Both the position numbers and the translations under genes were made by a program. Shown piece after piece: positions 7,389 to 14,649 of a stretch of 41,944 nucleotides of DNA (positions are counted from its first letter, which is position 1; every line of letters begins with the position of its first letter). The notes under the pieces were generated by a model. It had not been told where the DNA came from, searched no databases, and saw only the letters and a list, made by a program, of their open reading frames with translations. Origin of the DNA: VGRW01 sp041498295. Lineage in GTDB: Bacteria; Myxococcota_A; UBA9160; SZUA-336. The DNA lies in contig JBGQIB010000020.1 of NCBI GenBank assembly GCA_041498295.1, positions 1 to 41,944 on the forward strand. Direction: 5' to 3'.

Positions 7389-8711
7389 GTGAGGATCGTG
7401 GCCGCGTGTGTGGGGATAGCCGCGCTCGGAGTGTTCGGCTTGCTGGCTCTGCGAACGGCGGGCGGCGCTTCCAACGCGTCGGACTCGCTGGCGTCTCAGG
7501 TCGCAGGCGAAGAGCGCCAGATCGCGGACCTCGAGCGACGAGCGAACGCCTTGCTGCGTGCGCCCGCGCCTCCCGTTCCAGGCGCCGCTTCGCAAGCCCC
7601 GCTCTACCTGGGCGGAGGCGGCGAGTTCCCGCGCTTGGACGAGTACCAGCGTCTCGACGCGCGCCACCTCATGCTGGTCGAGCTCGAGCGCGGCGGAGTC
7701 ACGGAGGTCGACTACGACGATGGCTCGCAGGTCACCCGCATCGCCCCGCCATGGGAGAAGGCGGGCTTCGTGGTGGCCCCGGTCGAGGTGTTGCTCGCGA
7801 TTCGGGTGGCGGCGACGCAGCCATTCAAGAACGTCGAGCTCGACCTGCGGGTCGCGACCGCGTCTCGCGGGATCCACTTCGTAACGCTCGTGCATGAGCT
7901 CGACGGACGCCTGCTCGTGACGGACATCCCAGCGACGAGCCTTCCGCCCCAACCGCCACGCCCCGTCTCCGGGGATGCGGAGGTGCGCAAACGCTTCGGG
8001 ATCGGACGACTCGACGGCGGCGAGGGCAAGTGGTCCGCGCAGGAGCGTCAGTCACTCGAGCGCGCGCTCGCGCTTCTGTCCGATCGCGAGCTCGCGCAGA
8101 TTCGCGACCTCGAGCTGCGTCGCGAGAGCCGGCCGCGCAGGGTGCTTCCCTTCAAGGGCGCGTGCGGCCTCACCGTGGTCGAGCGGACCGAGCGCTGGAT
8201 CGAGATCTACGACTGCGCCTTCCGCGACGACGACATCGTGTTCGTCGGTAGCCCGAAGGCGCCCGAGCGCGCATCCGTCCGACTCATCCTTCACGAGATC
8301 GGTCACGCCGTCGCGAGTGGCCCAGTCCGAGCCTTCAATCGCGACCTCCAACGACTCGCCGATGATGGAAAGAAGACGACCACAGAGTATCTCGAGCTCC
8401 GCGCCCACGCCTCCGCCGCGGGTCAACGCAGCCTGGACGAGATCGCGGCGCCGCTGACGAAGATTGCCGCACGCCTGCAGGCGCTCGCGAGGTTCACAGC
8501 GGACGCGCACTCCGCAGGTCCGGCAGTGGCTGCCTTCAGTCGCCTGCCCGGAGCTGCGTCCGGCATCACGAGCTACGGCCGCGAGGGCCCGGCCGAAGCC
8601 TTCGCGGAGGCGTTCTCGCTCTTCCATGCGGACCCCAACGCGCTGCGCCGGGTGTCGCCCGAAGCGCTCGAGTTCTTCGAGCGCGGCGGGCATCTCGCCT
8701 CGGACGACTGA
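7389..8711 (+). CDS. Predicted membrane-anchored gluzincin zinc metalloprotease (ATLF-like)
   Basis: A protein of about 440 residues from the GTG at 7389. An ATG at 7329 would add 20 residues ahead of the hydrophobic segment; I prefer 7389 because it places IVAACVGIAALGVFGLLAL directly at the N-terminus as a signal anchor. A short coiled coil follows (QVAGEERQIADLERRANALL, about 38-56), then a soluble region. The zinc site is HEIGH (His302, Glu303, His306). About 100 residues later, GPAEAFAEAFSLF supplies a plausible third ligand (Glu403 or Glu407). This order, with the AEAFAEAF helix, matches gluzincins of the anthrax lethal factor-like type. Pairs of Cys (CGLTV, YDCAF) may form a disulfide. 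Substrate is unknown. It is divergent from the cytochrome gene. Confidence 0.6.
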   Translation: MRIVAACVGIAALGVFGLLALRTAGGASNASDSLASQVAGEERQIADLERRANALLRAPAPPVPGAASQAPLYLGGGGEFPRLDEYQRLDARHLMLVELERGGVTEVDYDDGSQVTRIAPPWEKAGFVVAPVEVLLAIRVAATQPFKNVELDLRVATASRGIHFVTLVHELDGRLLVTDIPATSLPPQPPRPVSGDAEVRKRFGIGRLDGGEGKWSAQERQSLERALALLSDRELAQIRDLELRRESRPRRVLPFKGACGLTVVERTERWIEIYDCAFRDDDIVFVGSPKAPERASVRLILHEIGHAVASGPVRAFNRDLQRLADDGKKTTTEYLELRAHASAAGQRSLDEIAAPLTKIAARLQALARFTADAHSAGPAVAAFSRLPGAASGITSYGREGPAEAFAEAFSLFHADPNALRRVSPEALEFFERGGHLASDD

Positions 8712-8738
8712 CTCGTCCTTTTGTCTCGCGCCGAGCGG

Positions 8739-9332
8739 CTATTCGACGTCCGCGTGCTCCACCAGCACGACCTCGCAGGCGCCGCCGCCGCTGTCACTTC
8801 GCGACATGGAGCTGCGCCACCTCCAACCGTCCTTGCCGTGCGCTTCGATCAGCCAGCCCTTCAGGTGGACGAGGTTACCGCGGCGCGCAGCGAGTAGCGT
8901 CGCCCGCGTGGGGCCGTCCAGCGGGACCATGTGCATGTTGGACGCGTGTCGAATGATCTCGCCGAGCGCGATTTTCGGCCCGCCGCTCGGCCACGAGTAG
9001 AAGAAGAAGCGGCCGTACTGCGAGATGTCGAGTGTGTCGAGCACCTCGTTCGATGACATCGGGCCCCAGCCCAACGCCAAATCGACGGGCGAGAGGTCGG
9101 ACTCACGATCCCAGCGGTAGTGCTCCGCCGAGAGCACGCGTGCCTCGACCTCGAAGCGCGCCAAGGCGTGAACGTCGTACCCGTCGATGTCCCAGTGCGG
9201 GCCGTCCGCGACGTTCTCCTGCACCGGATCGTTCGGCTCCAGGACTCCGGGCGGACGGGGAATCGGCCGTCCGCTCCAGAAGCAGTACCCCGCGAACAGG
9301 ACGACGAGCACGAGCAGCGCGAGCCGGGGCAT
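8739..9332 (-). CDS. Conserved hypothetical membrane-anchored protein
   Basis: A 197-residue protein with one N-terminal anchor (LALLVLVVLFAGYCFWSG) and a soluble domain outside the cytoplasm. The domain has the pattern of a conserved family without a named function: HWDIDGYDVHALARFEVEARVLS, SDLSPVDLALGWGPMSS, a DISQYGRFFFYSW strand, IIRHASNMHMVP, GNLVHLKGWLIEA, and the C-terminal SSMSRSDSGGGACEVVLVEH. The conserved histidines, Trp and acidic residues look structural or ligand-binding; I cannot assign an activity. It is convergent with the metalloprotease gene (27 nt gap) and separate from the caspase unit upstream. Confidence 0.7.
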   Translation of the reverse strand: MPRLALLVLVVLFAGYCFWSGRPIPRPPGVLEPNDPVQENVADGPHWDIDGYDVHALARFEVEARVLSAEHYRWDRESDLSPVDLALGWGPMSSNEVLDTLDISQYGRFFFYSWPSGGPKIALGEIIRHASNMHMVPLDGPTRATLLAARRGNLVHLKGWLIEAHGKDGWRWRSSMSRSDSGGGACEVVLVEHADVE

Positions 9333-9380
9333 ACGCGCAGATGTCGGTCCGCTCGCGCCCGAGGTTGAGTTGCTAGGGAG

Positions 9381-10009
9381 CTAGCAGTGCGGGTCGCACG
9401 GGGCGCGGGTTCGATTTACGACCCAACCGCTGTATGTGTTGATCACCTGGTCGAAACAACCCTGTGGCGTTGTGATCCGCTGGAGCAACAACCCGTTGCC
9501 AACCCATCTCTGGCACAGGATGCCCCCCTGCGCGAGCACGATCTCGCCGACGTTCTCGGCCGCACTTGCGACGGGGAATGGATCGAGGAGTGCGAAGAGC
9601 GAGCCCCCGGAAGCTTCAGCTGCGGCAACCTGATCCCACGAGACCCATCGAAACTGCGGGTACTGGGAGCCGGGTCTCTTCCCGCGAAGGAGAACATCAC
9701 CCGACGCGCACACCGTGCTGCCAATCTCGACGTTCTCCGGAGTCACAATCGTCCTGAACTCAGCGCTACGAGAGCACTCGTAGTTGTGCTGCCAGAGTGT
9801 GGTCTGCTTCTCGGCATCTCTAGATTCGCCGAAGGGGACGCCAAGGTTGTGGGACTTGAAGGCTTCGAGGTATGTGGGGATGGCGCCCAGAAACGCAGCG
9901 CCGAGCGTCGGGTACAAAAGGAACCATTGCCACCATTTCTCGGGGTCGGCGTTCCGCCCACCTCGCTATCTCCTGCCGCCGGCTGCCTTCGCTTGCTTTG
10001 TGTAGTCAT
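9381..10009 (-). CDS. Cys-rich single-pass membrane protein with an apparent frameshift
   Basis: The coding frame runs from 9965 to 9381 but has no normal start, and a TAG lies at 9966-9968. An ATG at 10009 with a strong AAGAGGAG site (9 nt spacing) opens a frame reading MTTQSKRRQPAAGDSEVGGTP. This joins naturally to the main frame (PEKWWQWFLLYPTLGAAF) if one base is restored between about 9940 and 9965, in the GGGCGG/ACCCCG run. The alternative is a TTG start at 9917, which would cut the membrane helix in half. The mature part is about 170 residues with seven or more cysteines (ECSR, VCASGDVLLRG, ILCQRW, QGCFDQ, APCDPHC), suited to an extracytoplasmic disulfide-bonded domain. It follows the caspase gene by 46 nt and is probably cotranscribed. 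Sequencing error, natural inactivation or frameshifting cannot be told apart here. Confidence 0.6.
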
Positions 10010-10055
10010 GGGAAGCCACTCCTCTTGGGGGGTCGGGCGCGAATCCCTCTCTTTG

Positions 10056-10961
10056 TCAGGGCGCGTTCCGCCGAGCCCGCCCTTTGCCACCTGACGACTC
10101 AGTACCGTTCCCGTCGACCGAGAACGGTGCCTCCTTCTCGAACGCCGGATTGGGAGTGCCGACGATGGAGTAGTTGGGCGTCTGTTCCGGCGGCATGCGA
10201 GTGACGATCGCTTGGTGGAACTCGCGGTAGGTGCCTGCAAAGGTGCCGCCGTTCCAGACGCGGCGGAGCGTGCCGGTGAAGAGGCCGTTGAAGGCGCCGT
10301 CGGAGGAGAGCTGATTGTCTTGGCAGCCCGAGATCAAGAGGACCGAGGCGGTCACCGTGTCTCGCGTGTCGACGAGTCTCGGGTCCTTCAAGATTTCGTC
10401 GTAGTGAGCGCGGTTCGCTTCGTAGGTGCGAAGCGCCACCAAGTGCGGCATCGCGCGGTAGCGGGTGAAGTCACTCACAAGCACTCGGCCGACTCGAGAG
10501 GCGGCGATCGGCTGCTCGGTGGCGGCGAGCGCGACCCTGGTCATCGAGCCGCTGTGACAGCTGTCGGAGAAGACGATCACTCGGACGCCGGCTCGGAACT
10601 TTCCCAGCTCCATGTAAAGCTCGTCGTCGACCAACTCCGAGTCGAAGAGGCAGATGGTCTCGTCCATCTGGTCTGGCTCGTCGCCGTTCAGGTCGGGGAG
10701 TTGTCCGCCGTGCGACGAGTTCGAGAGCATGAAAATGTCGCCCGCGTTCAGCCGCGCCGCTGCCGCGTCGATTGCCTTCAGGACGTTCTCGCGGGTCGCC
10801 TGCGCCGTGAGCAAGGTCGTGACTTGGAAGCCGCGCGCCGTGGCGATCGCAGCCATGTCCTTCGCGTCCGCTTCGCACGCTTCGAGATCCCCGGACCAAC
10901 CCTGATAGTGTACGGGGTCGACTGAGTTCAAGCCGATCGCAAGCGCGAGCCCTCGGGCCAT
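10056..10961 (-). CDS. Caspase family protease (peptidase C14, metacaspase/orthocaspase type)
   Basis: A 301-residue cytoplasmic protein made almost entirely of a p20/p10 caspase-like domain. It starts GLALAIGLNSVDP, the usual first strand, then GDLEACEADAKDMAAIATARGF. The catalytic dyad is visible as SSHGGQ (His84) and SDSCHSGS (Cys135, with Asp133 preceding it, as is common in Arg/Lys-specific metacaspases). The p10-like part includes VLLISGCQDNQLSSDGAFNGLFTGTL, another family hallmark. AGGAGG lies five nt before the ATG. There is no extra sensor, CHAT or effector domain on this chain. The downstream gene encodes a Cys-rich membrane protein, and three divergent genes encode an unknown protein, a GGX protein and a prenyltransferase-cyclase fusion. 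Self-activation and peptide maturation are both possible roles; neither is shown. Confidence 0.9.
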   Translation of the reverse strand: MARGLALAIGLNSVDPVHYQGWSGDLEACEADAKDMAAIATARGFQVTTLLTAQATRENVLKAIDAAAARLNAGDIFMLSNSSHGGQLPDLNGDEPDQMDETICLFDSELVDDELYMELGKFRAGVRVIVFSDSCHSGSMTRVALAATEQPIAASRVGRVLVSDFTRYRAMPHLVALRTYEANRAHYDEILKDPRLVDTRDTVTASVLLISGCQDNQLSSDGAFNGLFTGTLRRVWNGGTFAGTYREFHQAIVTRMPPEQTPNYSIVGTPNPAFEKEAPFSVDGNGTESSGGKGRARRNAP

Positions 10962-11256
10962 GAGTTCCTCCTGGAGCGGAGATGCGGGTGATTCCGCGGA
11001 TCACTACCGCTCTTGTCTCCGCAGCGATCGCAACTCCCGTGCCGGTCACGGAGAGAGGAGACGGAGCCGCGGTCGACTCCTGTGTCTTGCTCCGAGGACG
11101 ACCGACTCCCGCTTCGTCCTCGACTGAGAACAGAGAGACGCCGCGTCGAGGGCCGTTCACTGGCGGACTCAGTCGCCGAAACCAAGATATTCCCAAGTTC
11201 GTTCCGGACGAGCAGCGCGACAATGCGCGGGTCGATCGCGACGGAAGGAGGACTCG
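10962..11256. other. Divergent intergenic region of the caspase island
   Basis: These 295 bp separate the caspase gene (minus) from the 210-residue protein gene (plus) and must hold both promoters. I see no convincing -35/-10 pair, no repeat array and no plausible ORF. An AAGGAGGA site lies just before the ATG at 11257. Confidence 0.6.
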
Positions 11257-11889
11257 ATGAGCACGGACCATAGGACTCCGCCCGAAGTGAAGGGCGGCGG
11301 TGACGAGGGAGGGCGGCCCAGCCTGACTCTGGACCTTGGAGAGACGGTGACTCTGTCGCCGGAGTCCAAGCGCTTCGGGGGCGCCTACAAGCAGTACCAC
11401 CCCCAATCGATTGCCGAGGTCGGGAAGCTTCTCGGTGTCGGGGTCGCGCACAATGCTTCTGCGCAAGGGAGCTTGTGTTGTCGCGTGCCGGAATTGAGCT
11501 CGATCGTGATGACTCCCGACCATCTCAAGGCCGAGGACCCCGCCGTCGTGGCCAAGGCTAATCGCCTGTCGTACCTGGCTGCGCGGGAAATTTTGGCGGG
11601 GTATGGGGCGCAGCTCGCGCCATGGATCAAGACGGTCGACGCGTGGCTGCTGACCCAGCGACCGATCGTCAACGTCGCGTGGCTCGGGGACATCGACATC
11701 GCGCCGGCCGCGACGTTGAACTTGTCTGCGAGCACTCACGCGCTCTACGCCAACAAGATTACGATTCGCGGCACGGGACGGCTGGTCTGCAGCAGCTCCG
11801 TCACCGTCAGGGCGACCAGTCTGGAAGGCACCGCCTACGGCTCACTCGTCAACATCACCCCAGTTGTGAAGGGCGCCTTCAGCGCCTGA
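11257..11889 (+). CDS. Hypothetical protein, 210 aa, in the caspase/prenyltransferase island
   Basis: I do not recognise this protein. The AAGGAGGA site before ATG 11257 supports the start. The N-terminus is polar and Gly/Glu-rich (PEVKGGGDEGG). The middle (about 65-130) has CCRVPELSSIVMTPDHL and a helical stretch VVAKANRLSYLAAREILAGYGAQL. The C-terminal third is a run of alternating short strands (VAWLGDIDIAPAATLNLSAS, LYANKITIRGTGRLVCSSS, VTVRATSLEGTAYG) that reads like a right-handed beta-helix or polymer-type strand stack. No signal peptide is visible. It is 31 nt upstream of the GGX-repeat protein on the same strand, and its strand-rich C-terminus ends with SLVNITPVV, similar in style to the non-repetitive strands of that neighbour, so the two may act together (inference). 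Confidence 0.65.
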   Translation: MSTDHRTPPEVKGGGDEGGRPSLTLDLGETVTLSPESKRFGGAYKQYHPQSIAEVGKLLGVGVAHNASAQGSLCCRVPELSSIVMTPDHLKAEDPAVVAKANRLSYLAAREILAGYGAQLAPWIKTVDAWLLTQRPIVNVAWLGDIDIAPAATLNLSASTHALYANKITIRGTGRLVCSSSVTVRATSLEGTAYGSLVNITPVVKGAFSA

Positions 11890-11920
11890 TCACTCACTCG
11901 GACTTTGGAGGATTCATTTC

Positions 11921-12571
11921 ATGCCCGACATCATCGCGCGCGGCTCGGACGGAGATCCTGGAAATCGCGGAACGGACGGCCAATCACCCGTCAAGGCGCC
12001 AAACGGCCAAAATGGAGTCAGTCACTGGAACGGCGACGATCGGCCGAAGCGGGGCTTCGCGGGCACTGGTGCACCAGGCGGCTCGGATGGGGACGTCGGC
12101 CAGGACGGCCGAAACGGCAGCAACGTCACCCTCGAGCTCACCGACTTCGTGGCCGGCGTGAACATCAACACGCAAGGAGGTCGAGGGGGCGACGGCGGTT
12201 CCGGCGGAAACGGTGGCCGAGGCGGTGACGGTGGCGATGGCGGCATGGCGGCCAACAGCGGTGATCCCCAGGCCGACGGAGGCGACGGTGCGAACGGAGG
12301 GCAAGGCGGAAACGGCGGTCGCGGCGGCGGCGGCGGGAACGGGGGCAACATCACGGTCGTTGCACACACCGTTGCGACGGGCTCGATCAGTCCCAATGCC
12401 GAAGGTGGAAACGGTGGCTTGGGTGGGGCAGCCGGTCAGGGCGGAGGTCAGGGCATCGGTGGCCTCGGGAGCACTCACGGAAACAACGGAGCGCCTGGCT
12501 CGAACGGCCTGACCGGAACAAACGGGGCGCGTGGCAAGGACGGCTCCGTGTCCATCATCGAGCGGCCCTGA
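11921..12571 (+). CDS. Glycine-rich GGX-repeat protein (collagen-like/PGRS-like), 216 aa
   Basis: A low-complexity protein beginning MPDIIARGSDGDPGNRGTDG. Glycine is about a third of the residues. The N-terminal part is loosely collagen-like (G-x-y), then two strand-forming breaks (NVTLELTDFVAGVNIN near 68-83 and NITVVAHTVATGSI near 144-158) separate blocks of GGX repeats such as GGDGGSGGNGGRGG and GGNGGLGGAAGQGG. The chain ends with GARGKDGSVSIIERP. There is no signal peptide or sorting motif, no Cys, and few aromatic residues. GGAGG at about 11908 precedes the ATG. Repeats of this kind form extended PGII-type or beta-roll structures. Possible roles are a structural polymer, a protease substrate for the nearby caspase, or a scaffold; none is shown. 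The antisense strand has a long shadow ORF. Confidence 0.75.
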   Translation: MPDIIARGSDGDPGNRGTDGQSPVKAPNGQNGVSHWNGDDRPKRGFAGTGAPGGSDGDVGQDGRNGSNVTLELTDFVAGVNINTQGGRGGDGGSGGNGGRGGDGGDGGMAANSGDPQADGGDGANGGQGGNGGRGGGGGNGGNITVVAHTVATGSISPNAEGGNGGLGGAAGQGGGQGIGGLGSTHGNNGAPGSNGLTGTNGARGKDGSVSIIERP

Positions 12572-12590
12572 ACGTCCCGCGCCCGCGCAC

Positions 12591-14624
12591 ATGAAGTCGC
12601 TAGTCCGAGAAACCATCCAGCGGCAGCTACGCGGCTATGCCGACTGGGTCGCGATGCCTCTCGGCGCTTCGAGTTCGTTGGCGCGCGTTTTCGACATACT
12701 GACGGAACGCTCGCTCGACCGTGCCGGGCCACCGTACGATGGCCTCTCGAGCATCAATGCGAGCGGGCTTCCGTTCCAGTGGTCGGCTTGCTTCGGTCCG
12801 GATACACAAGGCGTCCGCTTTCTCTGTGAATCCGGAACGCCGGGTAGCTCGAGTCGCGAGAGATATCTGGAGTCGATCGAGCTCTTGGGCCGATGCTGCA
12901 CGGAGCTCGGTGTGCCGGATCCAAGCTGGCTGTACGAGTCAGTGATTCCGATCCTCGTCCCCGGGGAGCGGGAGTGGCCGCGGCACTGGCGCAGCGCTGT
13001 GTGGTTCGGCGTCGGAGGATCCGGGTCGCGAGTCCTCCTCAAGCCTTACTTCAACCTCAATAGGGACGCTCCGAGCGAGCGATGGAAGCGGATCGGCCGA
13101 CTGCTTTCTGCCCTTGGGTACGAAGATGATCTGGCCCGTCTCTGCGCTTGGTCAAGCACCGTATCTCCTGGATCGTGGCCGGTCGGGCTTGCAGTCGACA
13201 TCGTTTCTGACGCGAAGCCCGGGCGAGTCAAGGCCTACTTCCGCGCGGAACCCGCCACTGAGGAGTGGCTCGAGCGGTGGTATGGCGCGGTACATAGAGA
13301 GACGTCACCGAGTCTCGTCCGATCGGCGCTCGACTGCTTTCCGTTTTCCGATGGAGCGGCTTACCCGCCCGGGGCATTCATCGTCAGTCTTGAGTTCTAC
13401 GGGGACGGCCGCCCGCCCACGCTGAAGACGGATCTCGGAGTCACGAGTTGGATCTCCTCGAGCCGCGAGATTCAGGCCGGTGTCAGGAAGCTGATCGCTG
13501 AGGCGACCGGTCGGAGCTCGGATTGCGTCGACGCATTCCTCGGCGCTGTGTCCGTTGACGCCTCTGCAAAGGCCGCGAACGCGTTTCGCTTTGTCGGCCT
13601 TGGACTCGAGCCCGACGGCGAAGCGCACGTCAACGTTTATGTCGAGCCGCAGCTCGCTCTTCCGGACAGCCGTCGATCCGAGTCACGTTCCCTCGCCGTT
13701 GATCACTGCTCGGCCGCCCGTGGCGATGCGATCGAGCGGGGCCTCGAGTTCCTCATGTGCGCGCAGCGCGGCGGCTTCTGGAAGGACTATCGGCTGCCTG
13801 TCGGCGAAGCCGACGAGTGGGTCACGGCCCACACGCTGCTCCGACTGAGTGCAATCGATCGCTCCTTGCGTTCCCGTAGGCTCCAGATCTGCGTCGACCA
13901 AGCGCTCGACTGGCTCGAGCGGGCACGTCGCCCAGGCGGCGGATGGGGATACAACGCGTCCTGTGATCACGATGCCGACTCGACGGCCCTGGCGGTACTG
14001 GCTCTCCGCAGCTTCGACAGGCCGTGCCCCGCGGATGCGATGACGATTCTCGAACGCTGCGTCGCTCCGGACGGCGGGGTTTCCACGTATCCGCCGTTCG
14101 ATCCGCTCCTCGGCTCGTGGGCGAGGCCATGCGCAGACGTGGCAGGAGTCACTTGGGCAGCGCTCGCACCCGAGGGTTCGGACACGCGGAGGCTCGTCGC
14201 TTGGTACCTGGACCGAGAACTGAGCTCGGGTGACCCACCTCACTCGTTCTGGTGGGTCAGCCGGTTGTACGCGGCGGTTCTGGGGTTGGAGTTCGCATCT
14301 CCAGCCCTTTCGATGGGCGCGCGGACCTCTTTGGCCTGCAACCTATCGTCGGCGAGGTCCGTCGGAGCGTTCGAGACGAGCTTGCGGATCATTGGACTCA
14401 CCCGTCTGGGACTCAAGAGGAAGGCCGAGGAGGTGCTTTCGCAACTGATGCCGATCCAAAGGGGAGACGGGAGCTTTCCGCCATCGGCGTGGTTGAGACT
14501 GACGGACCGAGAGATCGAGCGCCCCTGGGAGCGCATACGGGCAGGGCGCGTGTTCGTGGATGTTGGAGCGGTCATGACGACGGCGACGACGCTCGCCGCC
14601 ATCTCCGCCGTATCTACGCACTGA
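12591..14624 (+). CDS. Predicted ABBA-type aromatic prenyltransferase fused to a class II terpene cyclase-like domain
   Basis: A 677-residue protein that appears to join two isoprenoid enzyme folds. Residues about 20-355 show the repeating strand pattern of ABBA (alpha-beta-beta-alpha) prenyltransferases of the DMATS/cyanobactin type: FQWSACFGPDTQGVRFLCE, then KPYFNL (151-156), VGLAVDIVSDAKPGRVKAYF (198-217), and FRFVGLGLEPDGEAHVNVYVEP (332-353). Each ends in the K/N-x-Y strand that lines the barrel and contacts the diphosphate. Residues about 378-677 are an alpha-toroid of the squalene-hopene cyclase/prenyltransferase-repeat type: AIERGLEFLMCAQRGGFW, a QALDWLERARRPGGGWGY repeat, and DADSTA (461-466) at the place of the DxDDTA acid motif, with Ser replacing the second Asp of the DD pair. 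Later repeats include RGDGSFPPSAWL. The start is the ATG 20 nt after the GGX gene; a GTG at 12531 is less likely. Domain calls are by pattern recognition, not search. Confidence 0.65.
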   Translation: MKSLVRETIQRQLRGYADWVAMPLGASSSLARVFDILTERSLDRAGPPYDGLSSINASGLPFQWSACFGPDTQGVRFLCESGTPGSSSRERYLESIELLGRCCTELGVPDPSWLYESVIPILVPGEREWPRHWRSAVWFGVGGSGSRVLLKPYFNLNRDAPSERWKRIGRLLSALGYEDDLARLCAWSSTVSPGSWPVGLAVDIVSDAKPGRVKAYFRAEPATEEWLERWYGAVHRETSPSLVRSALDCFPFSDGAAYPPGAFIVSLEFYGDGRPPTLKTDLGVTSWISSSREIQAGVRKLIAEATGRSSDCVDAFLGAVSVDASAKAANAFRFVGLGLEPDGEAHVNVYVEPQLALPDSRRSESRSLAVDHCSAARGDAIERGLEFLMCAQRGGFWKDYRLPVGEADEWVTAHTLLRLSAIDRSLRSRRLQICVDQALDWLERARRPGGGWGYNASCDHDADSTALAVLALRSFDRPCPADAMTILERCVAPDGGVSTYPPFDPLLGSWARPCADVAGVTWAALAPEGSDTRRLVAWYLDRELSSGDPPHSFWWVSRLYAAVLGLEFASPALSMGARTSLACNLSSARSVGAFETSLRIIGLTRLGLKRKAEEVLSQLMPIQRGDGSFPPSAWLRLTDREIERPWERIRAGRVFVDVGAVMTTATTLAAISAVSTH

Positions 14625-14649
14625 GTGAGTGATGCAGATCCGCCGCGCG

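Noticed and set aside
9381..9384. TTG at 9917 as the true start of the Cys-rich membrane protein
   Set aside because: It would begin in the middle of the membrane helix and ignore the strong ribosome site and ATG at 10009; kept only as an alternative.
12170..12480. GGCGG-type DNA repeats as a possible CRISPR or tandem-repeat locus
   Set aside because: The periodicity is the codon repeat of a glycine-rich protein; unit lengths vary and there are no spacers.
12022..12616. Pro- and Ala-rich antisense frames over the GGX gene
   Set aside because: GGX codons read backwards give PP-rich sequence automatically; no ribosome site and no conserved features.
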